This document shows positions 1 to 8,524 of a stretch of 52,311 nucleotides of DNA, piece by piece. Made by a program: the position numbers and the translations under genes. The notes beneath the pieces are model-generated. The model saw nothing but the letters and a program-made list of their open reading frames with translations. It ran no database searches and had not been told where the DNA came from. The stretch lies in the NCBI GenBank assembly GCA_910585645.1, contig CAJUFP010000023.1:1-52311 (forward strand). The letters run 5' to 3'. The stretch comes from an uncultured Hungatella sp. (GTDB lineage Bacteria; Bacillota; Clostridia; Lachnospirales; Lachnospiraceae). The stretch's first letter is position 1, and every line of letters begins with the position of its first letter.

Positions 1-78
1 AAATAGGTTCTGAAAGCCCCATGAAATAAGGGCTGAGGATTCCGAGAAGTTATATAAACAGGGAAAGGAGGCATACTC

Positions 79-789
79 ATGGGCAGTTACATAAATCCAG
101 GCAATGCCGCATTTGAGATGTCACGGTTATCAGACATTTATATAGATAAAAGCATGCTCATCGCCAAAGTCAACAAAGCATACAGAACCGAACAGAGGTT
201 TATCTGTGTCAGCAGACCCCGACGGTTCGGGAAATCCATGGCAGCCAACATGCTGTCAGCCTATTACAGCAGGGGTTGTGATTCTGAAGATTTATTCGCC
301 GGTCTGGAGATTGAGCAGGATGCATCTTACAGAAAGCATCTGAATCAGCACAATGTTATTCGTATTGATGTGCAACAGTTTTTGTTTCAAGAATCTCATC
401 TGGATGTCTTTATTGGTGAGATTCAAAACGCTGTTATGCAGGAACTGGCAGAAGTGTCCGACCACTGGTCTGCAGAATACCTGGAGAATCCATACGGGCT
501 TCCAGGCGCCCTGGAGCAAATCTACGCACATACAGGAAAAGGATTTATTTTCATTATTGATGAATGGGACTGTGTGTTCCGCCTGGCAAAGAATCATAAA
601 GACATACAGAAAGAATATCTGAGCTTGCCCCATATTTCGGTTTTACGGAAGCAGAGGTTCAAAAACTCTGCAAAGAACGGGGACGCAGTGGCCCAGGTCA
701 TGGCTGCTTTTCCCATCGCTTCAAAATTTTCTAATCTCTCCATACTCAATGCCCCTCTATATTATCAGCAAACGGAGCGGATGTATTAA
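79..789 (+). pseudogene. AAA-ATPase (PF09820 type), internally deleted remnant
   Basis: The start is well supported by AAAGGAGG just upstream. The first ~180 residues are a normal N-terminal AAA-ATPase-like domain with the family's RPRRFGKS P-loop (about residue 47) and a Walker B-like FIFIIDEWD (about residue 157). After KEYL the reading frame no longer resembles the family. The +1-shifted frame of the same DNA (about 631-680) reads YFGFTEAEVQKLC, which matches the motif that lies well downstream in intact relatives; the gene at 4037 has AEYFGFTDDEV at residue ~250. The middle of the gene has therefore been deleted and the rest shifted out of frame. The PD-(D/E)XK C-terminal domain is absent. 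The frameshifted tail runs into the 3' end of the convergent gene at 746-1147. Intact members are thought to be nuclease-linked ATPases of unknown role; this copy is probably non-functional. Confidence 0.8.
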
Positions 790-1147
790 CATAAATCTTA
801 TAATACCCGTCATCCCTCTTATCCACATCACAGCTCCACTCATCAAACACATAGTATTTTGACATGCAATCCTGGATTTCCATTTCCTCCATTTCTGTGG
901 AAAATACGACCCAGGACAGACAATCCACATGGTTCCCGGTTCCCGATGTATTCCCGGTCTCCGAATCTACACTTATAATCTCAATATCCGGAATTTCCCG
1001 TTCTAAATTTGCCTGCAATGCGCTGGTCTGTTTCCGGGTCGCCATATGGTTTGCGCACATACCCCAGATTTCGTATGCCACCCAAATAACCGCCAGCACA
1101 GCCGGCAAACATAAAATCAAAATCCCCAATCTTTTCAGCCATTTCAT
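746..1147 (-). CDS. Small membrane-anchored protein, unknown function
   Basis: The protein has 133 residues. It opens with a short basic stretch (MKWLKRLG) and one hydrophobic segment at about residues 8-28, then a hydrophilic, acidic C-terminal part, so it is probably anchored with the C-terminus outside. The start has GGAG seven bases upstream. I do not recognise the family. It is the last gene of a minus-strand run with the SUKH gene (46-nt gap) and the DUF4272 gene, and small membrane proteins of this kind are common beside SUKH genes. Its 3' end overlaps the tail of the broken ATPase gene on the other strand. Confidence 0.6.
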   Translation of the reverse strand: MKWLKRLGILILCLPAVLAVIWVAYEIWGMCANHMATRKQTSALQANLEREIPDIEIISVDSETGNTSGTGNHVDCLSWVVFSTEMEEMEIQDCMSKYYVFDEWSCDVDKRDDGYYKIYVNTSAPFADNIEGH

Positions 1148-1192
1148 CGCCAGTCTCCATAAGCCCGGATTTCATCAGCAGCAACCCCAAAG

Positions 1193-1651
1193 CTATAACG
1201 TTGTGGCAATATCAATACCAATGCCGTTCACAAGAAAATCCGTTAATGTATCCGAAATTTTATCAGCCCATTCAAATCCCAGCGCTCCGGCAGAAGTGCG
1301 GTATAAACCGAATCCGTCTTTTCCCTCTCCATAAAAATAGACCAAATCACCTAAATCATTTCCAAACATCCACGCCTTGCTAATAAATTTCTGATTAAAG
1401 GGATGGTCAAATTCACTTAATTTTTCTAACGCCATTTTCGCGCTCCAAATCCAAATAGACAACCCCTCATCCTCCACTTCAAACTCAGGGCCGTAGTCGT
1501 CCCCGGAGATTTGTTTCAAAAACTCAAGATAATCTTTTGGCAAAGGAACCGGTGAAACACGGATAACCTCTTCAATATCCTTGCCTCCCCCGGCACAGAT
1601 TTCATCTCTATCAAAAACCAGCCTTTCGTTTATATTCTCAATAATATTCAT
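1193..1651 (-). CDS. SMI1/KNR4 (SUKH) family protein
   Basis: The 152-residue protein has the SUKH pattern: an N-terminal helix, then the signature around VPLPKDYLEFLKQISGDDYG (about residues 35-54), a central acidic strand region, and FGNDLGDLVYFYGEGKDGFGLY (about residues 95-116), matching the family's GDG.YFD-like segment. SUKH proteins often act as cytoplasmic immunity proteins for polymorphic toxins, but many have no known toxin partner and none is visible here. The start is supported by GGAGG seven bases upstream. It lies between the DUF4272 gene and a small membrane protein gene on the same strand. It may be an orphan immunity gene; the family assignment is firmer than the role. Confidence 0.75.
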   Translation of the reverse strand: MNIIENINERLVFDRDEICAGGGKDIEEVIRVSPVPLPKDYLEFLKQISGDDYGPEFEVEDEGLSIWIWSAKMALEKLSEFDHPFNQKFISKAWMFGNDLGDLVYFYGEGKDGFGLYRTSAGALGFEWADKISDTLTDFLVNGIGIDIATTL

Positions 1652-1707
1652 TTTCTTTCCTCCAACTTTCAGTTTTCTTTATATGCAATCCCCGGGCAGC
1701 CGCCTTT

Positions 1708-2958
1708 TTACGTAGACAAATCCACTTCATCCCAGGGGCACATCCCGTCACAGCCTGCCAGCCAGAACAAGGCGCGGTGGCGCTCCATAATCACACCCTC
1801 CTCCAGCTTCTCAGGACACGGCATCCCCATTACCCTGGCATCTACGCAGGCCCAGTGGAGACGGTAGATCAAGTCTGCCTGTTCCAAAAGCTCTTTTCGG
1901 GAGCGCAGTTTTGCCGCTGCCAGCAAAGTCTCCATGGTGGGATAATCTTTTAACAGCCGAACCGAACCAGGCACGTCGCAGATGCGGTCAGGCCAAAACA
2001 AATCGTCAGTCAACCCCAGAGCCCACTCCATGACCCACAGGTTTTCATACTGCCAGGCAAACTGAATCTGTTCTTTTTCAGTGGAATCGGGATTATCCAA
2101 ATACTCTTTTTCCTTTGGGGAAAAATACGTCTCCGCCCCATAGCTCTCAATAATCGGCGCCACAAATTCCCGGGCCTTTTCATAGGACATATGGTCCCCC
2201 ACCCTGCACTCAGAATACAGTGACACAATCAGCAGCGCCGCCGCCCGCCCGCAGACCTCTTTCGCCGTGCGTCCCTCTTCCTCTGCATTCTCCCATAGCA
2301 GGGGCAGCCAGGGGCTGACATACACATGCTTTTCCCGCATAAGCTCCACAGACTTGTTTCGCCGTTCCACGCTTTCATAAGGCGCGTCCTTGGCCCAGTC
2401 CTCCGGCACAGGCAACTCGGCTGGCATATAAAACTCCATCTCGCTTTTGCCCTCTTTGTCCAGAATCACCTGTCCCCTGCCGTTTTGCAGGACCATGCCA
2501 TCGCCAAATGTAACCACTCCCTCAAGTCTCTCTGTGACAGCGAAGATAGGTCCCCTGACCTGCTTCTCCTTCTCCTTTGTTTCCATGGATGAGGTACTGT
2601 TAAAAGAATAAATAATCTGAATCAGGCTTTTGCACTGGCGCAGATGGTAGAACAGGTTGCGCTTAATGTCCGCCAGAGGCGTCTGATTGTGGTAGACATA
2701 GCCTGCCACGCCCTGAAGCTGGTCCTTGGCGTACCGGGCATTCTCGCTGTCTCCCTCCGGGGAAATAACCAGAAAACCAATCTCCATATTGCCCTGGCGC
2801 AAGGTAATGCTGTTCCCATGGTCCGTATGCTCCATGTTGAACAGTTCCTCCATCTGCCGCAAGACTTTATTGCAATCCGATTCCGGGCAAAACAGCATAG
2901 CCGCCTCATTCACCCTTTCCGAAGACTTGTCCTTCCTAAACTTATGAAATAATCCCAC
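1708..2958 (-). CDS. DUF4272 domain-containing protein
   Basis: I place the start at the GTG at 2958, not further upstream, because AGGAGG lies six bases before it (2965-2970); this gives about 416 residues. The C-terminal half matches DUF4272: KSVELMREKHVYVSPWLPLL at its beginning, TAKEVCGRAAALLIVSLY, and a closing block with LHWACVDARVMG and IMERHRALFWLAG ending in WDEVDLST. The N-terminal ~200 residues carry no motif I recognise; they appear alpha/beta and may bind a partner. The molecular function of DUF4272 is not established. It sits between an NTF2-like gene and a SUKH gene, all on the minus strand, and probably forms an operon with the SUKH gene (56-nt gap). Confidence 0.75.
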   Translation of the reverse strand: MGLFHKFRKDKSSERVNEAAMLFCPESDCNKVLRQMEELFNMEHTDHGNSITLRQGNMEIGFLVISPEGDSENARYAKDQLQGVAGYVYHNQTPLADIKRNLFYHLRQCKSLIQIIYSFNSTSSMETKEKEKQVRGPIFAVTERLEGVVTFGDGMVLQNGRGQVILDKEGKSEMEFYMPAELPVPEDWAKDAPYESVERRNKSVELMREKHVYVSPWLPLLWENAEEEGRTAKEVCGRAAALLIVSLYSECRVGDHMSYEKAREFVAPIIESYGAETYFSPKEKEYLDNPDSTEKEQIQFAWQYENLWVMEWALGLTDDLFWPDRICDVPGSVRLLKDYPTMETLLAAAKLRSRKELLEQADLIYRLHWACVDARVMGMPCPEKLEEGVIMERHRALFWLAGCDGMCPWDEVDLST

Positions 2959-3044
2959 AATAATCCTCCTTATTTTCCGTCCGTATACCACAAAAGGTTT
3001 ATAAAGGCAGCTATCCTTTTTGGGCTTTTGTGTATAGCGGAAAC

Positions 3045-3413
3045 TTATTTAACAGCTTTTCCAATATGTTTATCCAATCTCCATTGAGGCGCAATGCCAT
3101 CGTCCGCCCAATATTCATCAACCGATGCAATTTTATCCTGAATAACCTTAATAAAAGATGTCACATGAAAGGACAGGGTTTTATCCCTGGAATAAACATG
3201 AGTCACTGTAATAAATAAATCGTTTGTCATTTCAACTCTTTCCACTTCTCCGTCCCAGGTTCCGGGATACTCACAGTTTGCAATCATAAATTCATCTACG
3301 GTAAAATGTTCATTTGTACAATGCCAATTTATATAAGCATCCTTGTGGAAATAATTTTTGATGTTTTCAGCGTTCTGTTCTAGAATGTCTCTCCAAAATT
3401 TGTATATATCCAT
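3045..3413 (-). CDS. NTF2-like / SnoaL-like domain protein
   Basis: This 122-residue single-domain protein fits the NTF2-like cone fold. It has an N-terminal helix pair (YKFWRDILEQNAENIKNYF), the INWH segment typical of SnoaL-like proteins at about residue 29, a VDEFMIANCEYPGTW loop and alternating beta-strands ending in EYWADDG. Such proteins are small ligand-binding or polyketide-cyclase-like folds whose substrate cannot be read from sequence. It is complete by family length. It stands at the head of the minus-strand group that continues with DUF4272 and SUKH genes. Confidence 0.65.
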   Translation of the reverse strand: MDIYKFWRDILEQNAENIKNYFHKDAYINWHCTNEHFTVDEFMIANCEYPGTWDGEVERVEMTNDLFITVTHVYSRDKTLSFHVTSFIKVIQDKIASVDEYWADDGIAPQWRLDKHIGKAVK

Positions 3414-3721
3414 AAATCCATGCCTTTCTCTGACTTTAAGTCCGCTATGTATAAGCTATAATATTATACTCCTTAATCGCTTCCCTCACCTCATCTGAAT
3501 CATAATCGTTCCATGCCTCCTGCTATTTTGAAAACCTCTGCCTGACACAGGGAAAGACCCGCCGGCGCCTTTTGATGTTTTTCTTGATATATCGGATAAA
3601 ATTTTAAATTTGTTAGTGTCTGCTCCCATTTCCGTCAGAAAGCTTGACTTGGAAAGTACAAGGCGATAAAATTAGGATAGTAATTAAGGCTATGACAAGG
3701 TTTTTGTCATTTTAAGAAAGG
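3414..3721. other. Intergenic region between divergent genes
   Basis: About 300 bases separate the minus-strand NTF2-like gene from the plus-strand small membrane protein. The right part holds the strong promoter at 3644-3672. Near 3460-3520 the minus strand can be read as a short open stretch ending in AIKEYNIIAYT, but it has a stop just upstream and no usable start, so it is at most a gene remnant. I see nothing else. Confidence 0.5.
3644..3672 (+). promoter_or_regulatory. Sigma-A-type promoter
   Basis: TTGACT at 3644-3649 and TAAAAT at 3667-3672 are separated by exactly 17 bases, a near-consensus vegetative promoter. It would start transcription near 3680, about 40-50 bases before the small membrane protein gene, and could read on into the intact AAA-ATPase gene at 4037. 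Confidence 0.6.
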
Positions 3722-3997
3722 ATGGCAATGATGTCTGCAAAAAACAGAATATCAATGATTTTAAGCTGGGATAAAGGGGCAGTAGCTGTCAATCTGCTGT
3801 TTGCCTTAGCTATGCTGATTAAAAATAATATGTTTACCTGTATTGCCTGGGGATTGTGGATCATTTTCGTCGAATGTTTTAGGAAGAAAATGACATCTAA
3901 GGCAGTCAGGGCAGTTACAATGATTTTTATTGCCTTTACCGCATGTATGATTGGAAGAAATCTTTATTTGATGATCTTATGTACTCTGGGAAATTAA
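3722..3997 (+). CDS. Small integral membrane protein, unknown
   Basis: This product of about 90 residues has two or three predicted membrane helices (about residues 18-34, 38-52 and 64-86), with a basic connecting loop FRKKMTSKAVRAV. The sequence AAGAAAGG runs directly into the first ATG at 3722, so the more likely start is the ATG at 3728 or 3731, which gives normal spacing. No family is recognised. It follows a strong promoter and precedes the intact AAA-ATPase gene by about 40 bases, so the two may be cotranscribed. Confidence 0.5.
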   Translation: MAMMSAKNRISMILSWDKGAVAVNLLFALAMLIKNNMFTCIAWGLWIIFVECFRKKMTSKAVRAVTMIFIAFTACMIGRNLYLMILCTLGN

Positions 3998-4036
3998 TAC
4001 CGCAGTAAAAGTTCTATGATTTAAAGGAGGGCGCCT

Positions 4037-5743
4037 ATGGCTGAATTGAAAAAGAAGCTTCCTATAGGGATAGAGTTCTTCAAGGATATGAGAACCAAAG
4101 GGTTCTACTATGTGGATAAGACAGGATTCATTGTTGAACTGCTGAACTCCTGGGGAATGGTGAATCTTTTTACAAGGCCCCGCCGGTTTGGCAAGAGCCT
4201 GAATATGGATATGCTGAAAGCCTTTTTTGAGATTGGAGCAGATGGCTCCCTGTTTCACGGACTTGCCATTGAAGATGAGAAAATGCTGTGTCAGCAGTAC
4301 ATGGGGCAGTATCCGGTGATTTCAATCAGCCTGAAAGATGTCAGCGGGCCGTCCTATGAGGCGGCGCTTAAAAATATGTCCAGGGTTATCAGGAAAGAGG
4401 TGCGCAGGCATCAGTTCCTTCTGGAAAGCGACAGGCTTAGCCGTATTGACAAAGAATCGTTAAGCGTGCTGTTTGCCGGATATTTGGAGGCGGATGTGCA
4501 GGAGGAAAGCCTGGAACTTTTGTCGGAGATGCTTTGTAAACATTACGGGAAAAAAACGCTGATTTTTATTGATGAGTATGACGTTCCCCTGGACAAAGCC
4601 TATGAAAGACATTATTACCCCCAGATGGTTGACCATATACGGGCCATGTTCAGCGGTGCGCTGAAATCCAATGAATACCTGGAATTTGCCGTGATTACGG
4701 GATGTCTCCGGATTGCTAAAGAAAGTATTTTTACAGGTTTGAATAATTTTAAGGTTCGGACGATTTCTGATGTGCAGTTTGCGGAATACTTCGGTTTTAC
4801 CGATGATGAAGTGAAAACCATGCTGTCCTATTATGGGTTGGAAGATAAATTTGCGCTGTTAAAGGAGTGGTATGACGGGTATCGCTTCGGAAACAGGGAT
4901 GTTTACTGTCCGTGGGATGTTATTAATCAGTGCGATAAATTTCTCCACAATCCCAATGCGCCTATGGAAGGACATTGGGAGAACAGCAGCAGCAATGGGA
5001 TTATCCAAACCATGATTGAAAACTCAACAGCCACCACAAAAGCTCAGATTGAGGCTTTGATTTCGGGACATGAGGTTGAAAAGGTTTTGGTGCCTGAATT
5101 GACTTACACGGATTTGGACAGCAAAGATGAAGAGATCCGCCAGACTTATCTGTGGAGCGTCCTCTTAGCTACAGGTTATCTGACACAAGCAGGTATGTCT
5201 CAAAACGGACTGCAGAAGCTGGTGATTCCCAACAAAGAGGTTCAGGCTATTTACGAAAAAAAAATCCGCTCCTGGTTTAAAATAAAAATCATCAGCAATA
5301 CGGAGCGGTGGAGAAAGTTCTGCATTGCCGTGAAAAGCGGTGATGCAGCCGGGGTCCAGGAGCTTTTTAATAGCTTCATGGCTGATTCTATCAGCATCCG
5401 TGATACATGTGTGAAGAAACGCATGAAAGAAAACTTTTATCATGGAATGCTCCTGGGCCTTCTGCAGGCAGAGGAAAGCTGGATTGTGAAATCTAACAGA
5501 GAATCCGGAATCGGTTATCTGGATATCCAACTGGAGGTTCCCACGGAAAGAACCGGTTGTGTCATTGAAGTGAAGTATGCGGAGCAGGGGGCATTTGACA
5601 GCGCCTGCCAGGAGGCTATGAGACAGATTGATGAATGCGGCTATGTGGCTTTGCTGAAACAGGACGGCATGGAAAGGATTCACAAATTTGGCATTGCCTG
5701 TTATAAAAAAAGCTGCAAAGTAATTTATGATTTGGAGACATAA
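4037..5743 (+). CDS. AAA-ATPase with PD-(D/E)XK nuclease-like C-terminus (PF09820/PF08011)
   Basis: Full-length (568 residues) member of the family whose broken relative lies at 79-789. Visible motifs: KLPIGIEFFKDMRTKGFYYVDKT at the N-terminus, the RPRRFGKS P-loop (about residue 49), Walker B-like TLIFIDEYDVPLDKAY (about residue 175), AEYFGFTDDEV (about residue 249), EWYDGYRFG and, near the C-terminus, a PD-(D/E)XK-like strand with VIEVKYAEQ (about residue 514). GGAGG precedes the ATG at proper spacing. Such genes are abundant in gut Firmicutes and Bacteroidetes, often in many copies. A role in mobile-element biology or defence is suspected but not established. A hairpin terminator follows directly. 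Confidence 0.85.
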   Translation: MAELKKKLPIGIEFFKDMRTKGFYYVDKTGFIVELLNSWGMVNLFTRPRRFGKSLNMDMLKAFFEIGADGSLFHGLAIEDEKMLCQQYMGQYPVISISLKDVSGPSYEAALKNMSRVIRKEVRRHQFLLESDRLSRIDKESLSVLFAGYLEADVQEESLELLSEMLCKHYGKKTLIFIDEYDVPLDKAYERHYYPQMVDHIRAMFSGALKSNEYLEFAVITGCLRIAKESIFTGLNNFKVRTISDVQFAEYFGFTDDEVKTMLSYYGLEDKFALLKEWYDGYRFGNRDVYCPWDVINQCDKFLHNPNAPMEGHWENSSSNGIIQTMIENSTATTKAQIEALISGHEVEKVLVPELTYTDLDSKDEEIRQTYLWSVLLATGYLTQAGMSQNGLQKLVIPNKEVQAIYEKKIRSWFKIKIISNTERWRKFCIAVKSGDAAGVQELFNSFMADSISIRDTCVKKRMKENFYHGMLLGLLQAEESWIVKSNRESGIGYLDIQLEVPTERTGCVIEVKYAEQGAFDSACQEAMRQIDECGYVALLKQDGMERIHKFGIACYKKSCKVIYDLET

Positions 5744-5765
5744 AAGATTACACTTGAACAGTTAC

Positions 5766-5807
5766 AAAAGGCCGCAAAGCAAAAGGAAATCTGCTTTGGG
5801 GCCTTTT
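5766..5807. terminator. Bidirectional rho-independent terminator
   Basis: AAAAGGCCGCAAAGC at 5766-5780 pairs with GCTTTGGGGCCTTTTT at 5792-5807 (one mismatch). There is a T-run on the plus strand and an A-run that becomes a T-run on the minus strand. It serves both the AAA-ATPase gene and the convergent AraC gene, whose stop lies at its right edge. Confidence 0.8.
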
Positions 5808-6775
5808 TACAGTTCCATCATCCTCAAATACTCCCCCAGCTTTTTCCTCAAAAAATCATCATCAAGGGAAATATAATTGCGGCTCTGCAGCCCCGCATCC
5901 GACGCGCAAAATACTCTGCCCGGTGACAACTGCTCCCGATACTGGGCGGGGGTGCGGTGGAGGGTTTCCCGAAACCGGGCATTAAAAGACTTCAGGTCCG
6001 GAAATCCGTTTCCAATGGCGATTTCCGTCAGATTCTTCGAAGTGGCGGCCAGCTCAAGAAGCGCATTCTGAAACCGCACCCTTGTCAGGTATTCATAAAA
6101 ATTGATTCCAATGGTTTGTTTAAATAACGTGGAAACATAGGTGCGGTTGTACTGGGAAAACCGGGCCAGGTCTTCTAAGGATATTTTTTCCCGGAAATGT
6201 TCCTCAATATAGGCGATAAGCCGCTTTACGGTTTCCTGGTGCTCCATGTCCTCCTCATCCAGATTTTTAACGGTTACAGGTTCAAACATGGTGCAGAGGG
6301 TCGCAAGAAGCAGCTCCAGGCTGGCTTTTGCAGTCAGCCTGGAGTAAGGGCCGTTTTCTGACATGGCCTGAAAAATCTGTCCGGCATAGAACCGGATCCG
6401 GTTGTAGCAGGGGTGATAGCGGTTTTCCGGGGAAGAAAGGCAGGTATCAAAATGATAGGTATATCCTTTTTTCACGAAAGGCTTAAAGGCGGATGTGGAA
6501 AAATGCACCACCAAAGCCCTGGTGTTCGCCTGGGGCGCAAAGGAGGCGTGGCCTGTGCCGGGATTGATGAGAAGCACGTCGTCTTCCTCAAGAATATGGG
6601 TACGGGTTCCTATACAAAACTCCTGGCTTCCATGGAGAAGGATATTCAGCTCATACTGGGAAGAATGCCAGTGGTAGCGGTAGTTCATGATTTCATGGGC
6701 AAATCCTGACAAATACAGGTTATCCCTGGGCCACTGCATCTCAAAATGGGCCTGCTGACTGCCGGTCTGTTTCAT
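5807..6775 (-). CDS. AraC-family regulator with cupin sensor domain
   Basis: The protein has about 322 residues. The N-terminal ~150 resemble the AraC cupin ligand-binding barrel (YRYHWHSSQYELNILLHGS with the usual HWH metal-like motif, then EEDDVLLINPGTGHAS). The C-terminal ~100 form the double helix-turn-helix (ISLEDLARFSQYNRTYVSTLFKQTIGINFYEYLTRVRF ... IAIGNGFPDLKSFNARFRETLHRTPAQYR). I prefer the ATG at 6775 over the adjacent GTG because a GGGGGGAG site precedes it. It is divergent from the permease/hydrolase/enolase cassette at 7216-10625 and is the obvious candidate regulator, presumably sensing the transported acid. Confidence 0.88.
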   Translation of the reverse strand: MKQTGSQQAHFEMQWPRDNLYLSGFAHEIMNYRYHWHSSQYELNILLHGSQEFCIGTRTHILEEDDVLLINPGTGHASFAPQANTRALVVHFSTSAFKPFVKKGYTYHFDTCLSSPENRYHPCYNRIRFYAGQIFQAMSENGPYSRLTAKASLELLLATLCTMFEPVTVKNLDEEDMEHQETVKRLIAYIEEHFREKISLEDLARFSQYNRTYVSTLFKQTIGINFYEYLTRVRFQNALLELAATSKNLTEIAIGNGFPDLKSFNARFRETLHRTPAQYREQLSPGRVFCASDAGLQSRNYISLDDDFLRKKLGEYLRMMEL

Positions 6776-6778
6776 CAC

Positions 6779-7215
6779 TATATACTCCCCCCTTCAAAAA
6801 AACGCTCTTATAATAAAATCCAAATATTTCCCCTGTGATAAATATTTCGATACTCAACTATATTTTATGAAACTGTTTTTAGCATATCGGGAAAATTAGA
6901 AAATGTCAATAAGTTATTTCTAATAATACACGGTAATTTCCTTTTTATATTGTGCATAATAGCTAAAAACGCACGAATAAATCTGACAGAATAGACAGGG
7001 AGATTATTTGGATAAAAAGCTCACGGTTTTATGGAAAACAAGGTGAGAAGAGACCGTTTCTTTAGGGGAAATCTGCCCTGGCATCCGGAAAGAGAAGAAC
7101 ATTTCCAACGACATCACTGGGGGCGGTCTGCTATAGTAAGGGCACAAGTTCAGTGATGTACAGGCCCGGAAAACTGAAATCCCATAAACCGATAAAAAGG
7201 AAAGGAAGATACATT
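6779..7215. promoter_or_regulatory. Divergent regulatory region, AraC / SLC13 cassette
   Basis: This AT-rich stretch of about 435 bases lies between the AraC gene and the permease operon. It contains a 9-bp perfect inverted repeat (ACATCACTG at 7111-7119, CAGTGATGT at 7151-7159) and TATAGT near 7132, which may be a -10 element. The inverted repeat may be a regulator site or form a leader hairpin in the permease mRNA. No small gene was found. Confidence 0.4.
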
Positions 7216-8508
7216 ATGTCAACCCAAATGATGATTTGCATGGCTATTTTCGTGGTAACCCTGGTAAGCTACATGTTAAATAAAATTCCTATGTGGCTTA
7301 CAGCCATGTTTTCCATGGCAGCTCTGTACATTACCGGATGCATTGACGCCAACGGCGCATTGGCCGGATTCTCCAACACCAACACGATTTTAATGGCGAC
7401 CATGTTTATCGTGGCCGCGGGATTCCGCCGGACTTCCATGGTGGACGGCATGTGCAGCGGCCTGATGAAGATGACCCATGGCTCCTTCCGCATGGCCTAC
7501 CTGGGCTATCTGCTTTTGGCGGCCCTGCTGACCAATTTTATTGCCAGTCCCATGGTGGTCTATGCCATCGTGTCCCCGCTTCTGGCCGCGCTGTGCGACA
7601 AGACGGACAACAGCCGCTCTAAATACATGTTTCCCATTATGGTGGTGTGCGTGTCCTGCTGCGGAATCCTGCCTCTGCCCACAGCCATTCAGCAGGCCGG
7701 ACAGTTCAGCGGATTTATGGAGACCTACGGCTTCAGCGGCATGGTGATGCGTCCTATTGACTTCTTTATCGGCGCATGGCCCATTCTTCCGGTGGTTATT
7801 TTGTGGGCATTGTTTTTGGGGCCAAAGTCCTGCCCTGCGGAGCCGGTGATGCCTATTGAGGCCAGGGAAAGGGCGAAACAGGGAGGCCAGACTAAACTTT
7901 CCCCTGTGATAGACAAGATTGGAATCTGTATTTTCTTTGTGACCATTATCGCCCTGATATTTTCGGCCCAGCTTCATATGACTACCTGGTTTATCGCTTT
8001 GGTGGGAAGCCTTCTCATGGTTCTGTTTGGGGTGGTTGACCAGAAAACGGCTCTGCGGGATATTCCCTGGGACATGCTGATGCTCTTTGTAGGGGCTCTG
8101 GCCCTTGGATCCGCATTGACCAACACCGGGGCCGGTGATATGATTGGAAATGCCCTGGCCAACGCGGTGGGAGGCACTCACAACAATTACGTGCTGGGAG
8201 CATTGTTCTTCATCATTCCGTTTTTGCTGACCCAGTTTATGCTGAATCGCGCGGTTTCGGCAGTGTTTGTCCCTATCTGCCTTTTGACCTGTTCGGCCCT
8301 TGGGGCTAATCCGGTGGGACTGATTCTCTTGGTAAACGCGGGAAGCCTTACGGCGTTTCTGACCCCCATGGCGACTCCGGCGGTGCCTATGTGCATGGCT
8401 GACGGAGGATATGACTTGAAAACGTTGATGAAAAGCGGTATTTTGATTACATTAATCCTGCCGGTTATCTATATCTGTTACACCATGACCGTGCTGCCGG
8501 CATTTTAG
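7216..8508 (+). CDS. SLC13/DASS-type permease
   Basis: This is a 430-residue integral membrane protein with about ten to twelve hydrophobic helices, in the divalent-anion:sodium symporter / ion transporter superfamily. Family-like features are two pseudo-symmetric halves, the NTNTIL segment (about residue 53), the SPMVVYAIVSP re-entrant region and, in the second half, NTGAGDMI and NAGSLTAFLTPMATPAVPM, matching the substrate-binding SNT/TPP-like motifs. I chose the ATG at 7216 because AAAGGAAG precedes it and translation further upstream is not conserved-looking. It heads a cassette with a metallo-hydrolase and an enolase-superfamily dehydratase, so the substrate is probably a sugar acid or a related carboxylate. 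Confidence 0.82.
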   Translation: MSTQMMICMAIFVVTLVSYMLNKIPMWLTAMFSMAALYITGCIDANGALAGFSNTNTILMATMFIVAAGFRRTSMVDGMCSGLMKMTHGSFRMAYLGYLLLAALLTNFIASPMVVYAIVSPLLAALCDKTDNSRSKYMFPIMVVCVSCCGILPLPTAIQQAGQFSGFMETYGFSGMVMRPIDFFIGAWPILPVVILWALFLGPKSCPAEPVMPIEARERAKQGGQTKLSPVIDKIGICIFFVTIIALIFSAQLHMTTWFIALVGSLLMVLFGVVDQKTALRDIPWDMLMLFVGALALGSALTNTGAGDMIGNALANAVGGTHNNYVLGALFFIIPFLLTQFMLNRAVSAVFVPICLLTCSALGANPVGLILLVNAGSLTAFLTPMATPAVPMCMADGGYDLKTLMKSGILITLILPVIYICYTMTVLPAF

Positions 8509-8524
8509 AGGAAGGAATGAGACG

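Noticed and set aside
981..1190. A 69-codon minus-strand frame overlapping the small membrane protein
   Set aside because: It overlaps a better-supported gene in another frame and has no membrane or family features of its own.
7390..8181. A 263-codon His/Gln-rich open frame opposite the SLC13 gene
   Set aside because: Composition is that of an antisense shadow of a membrane protein gene, and the sense frame has clear family motifs.
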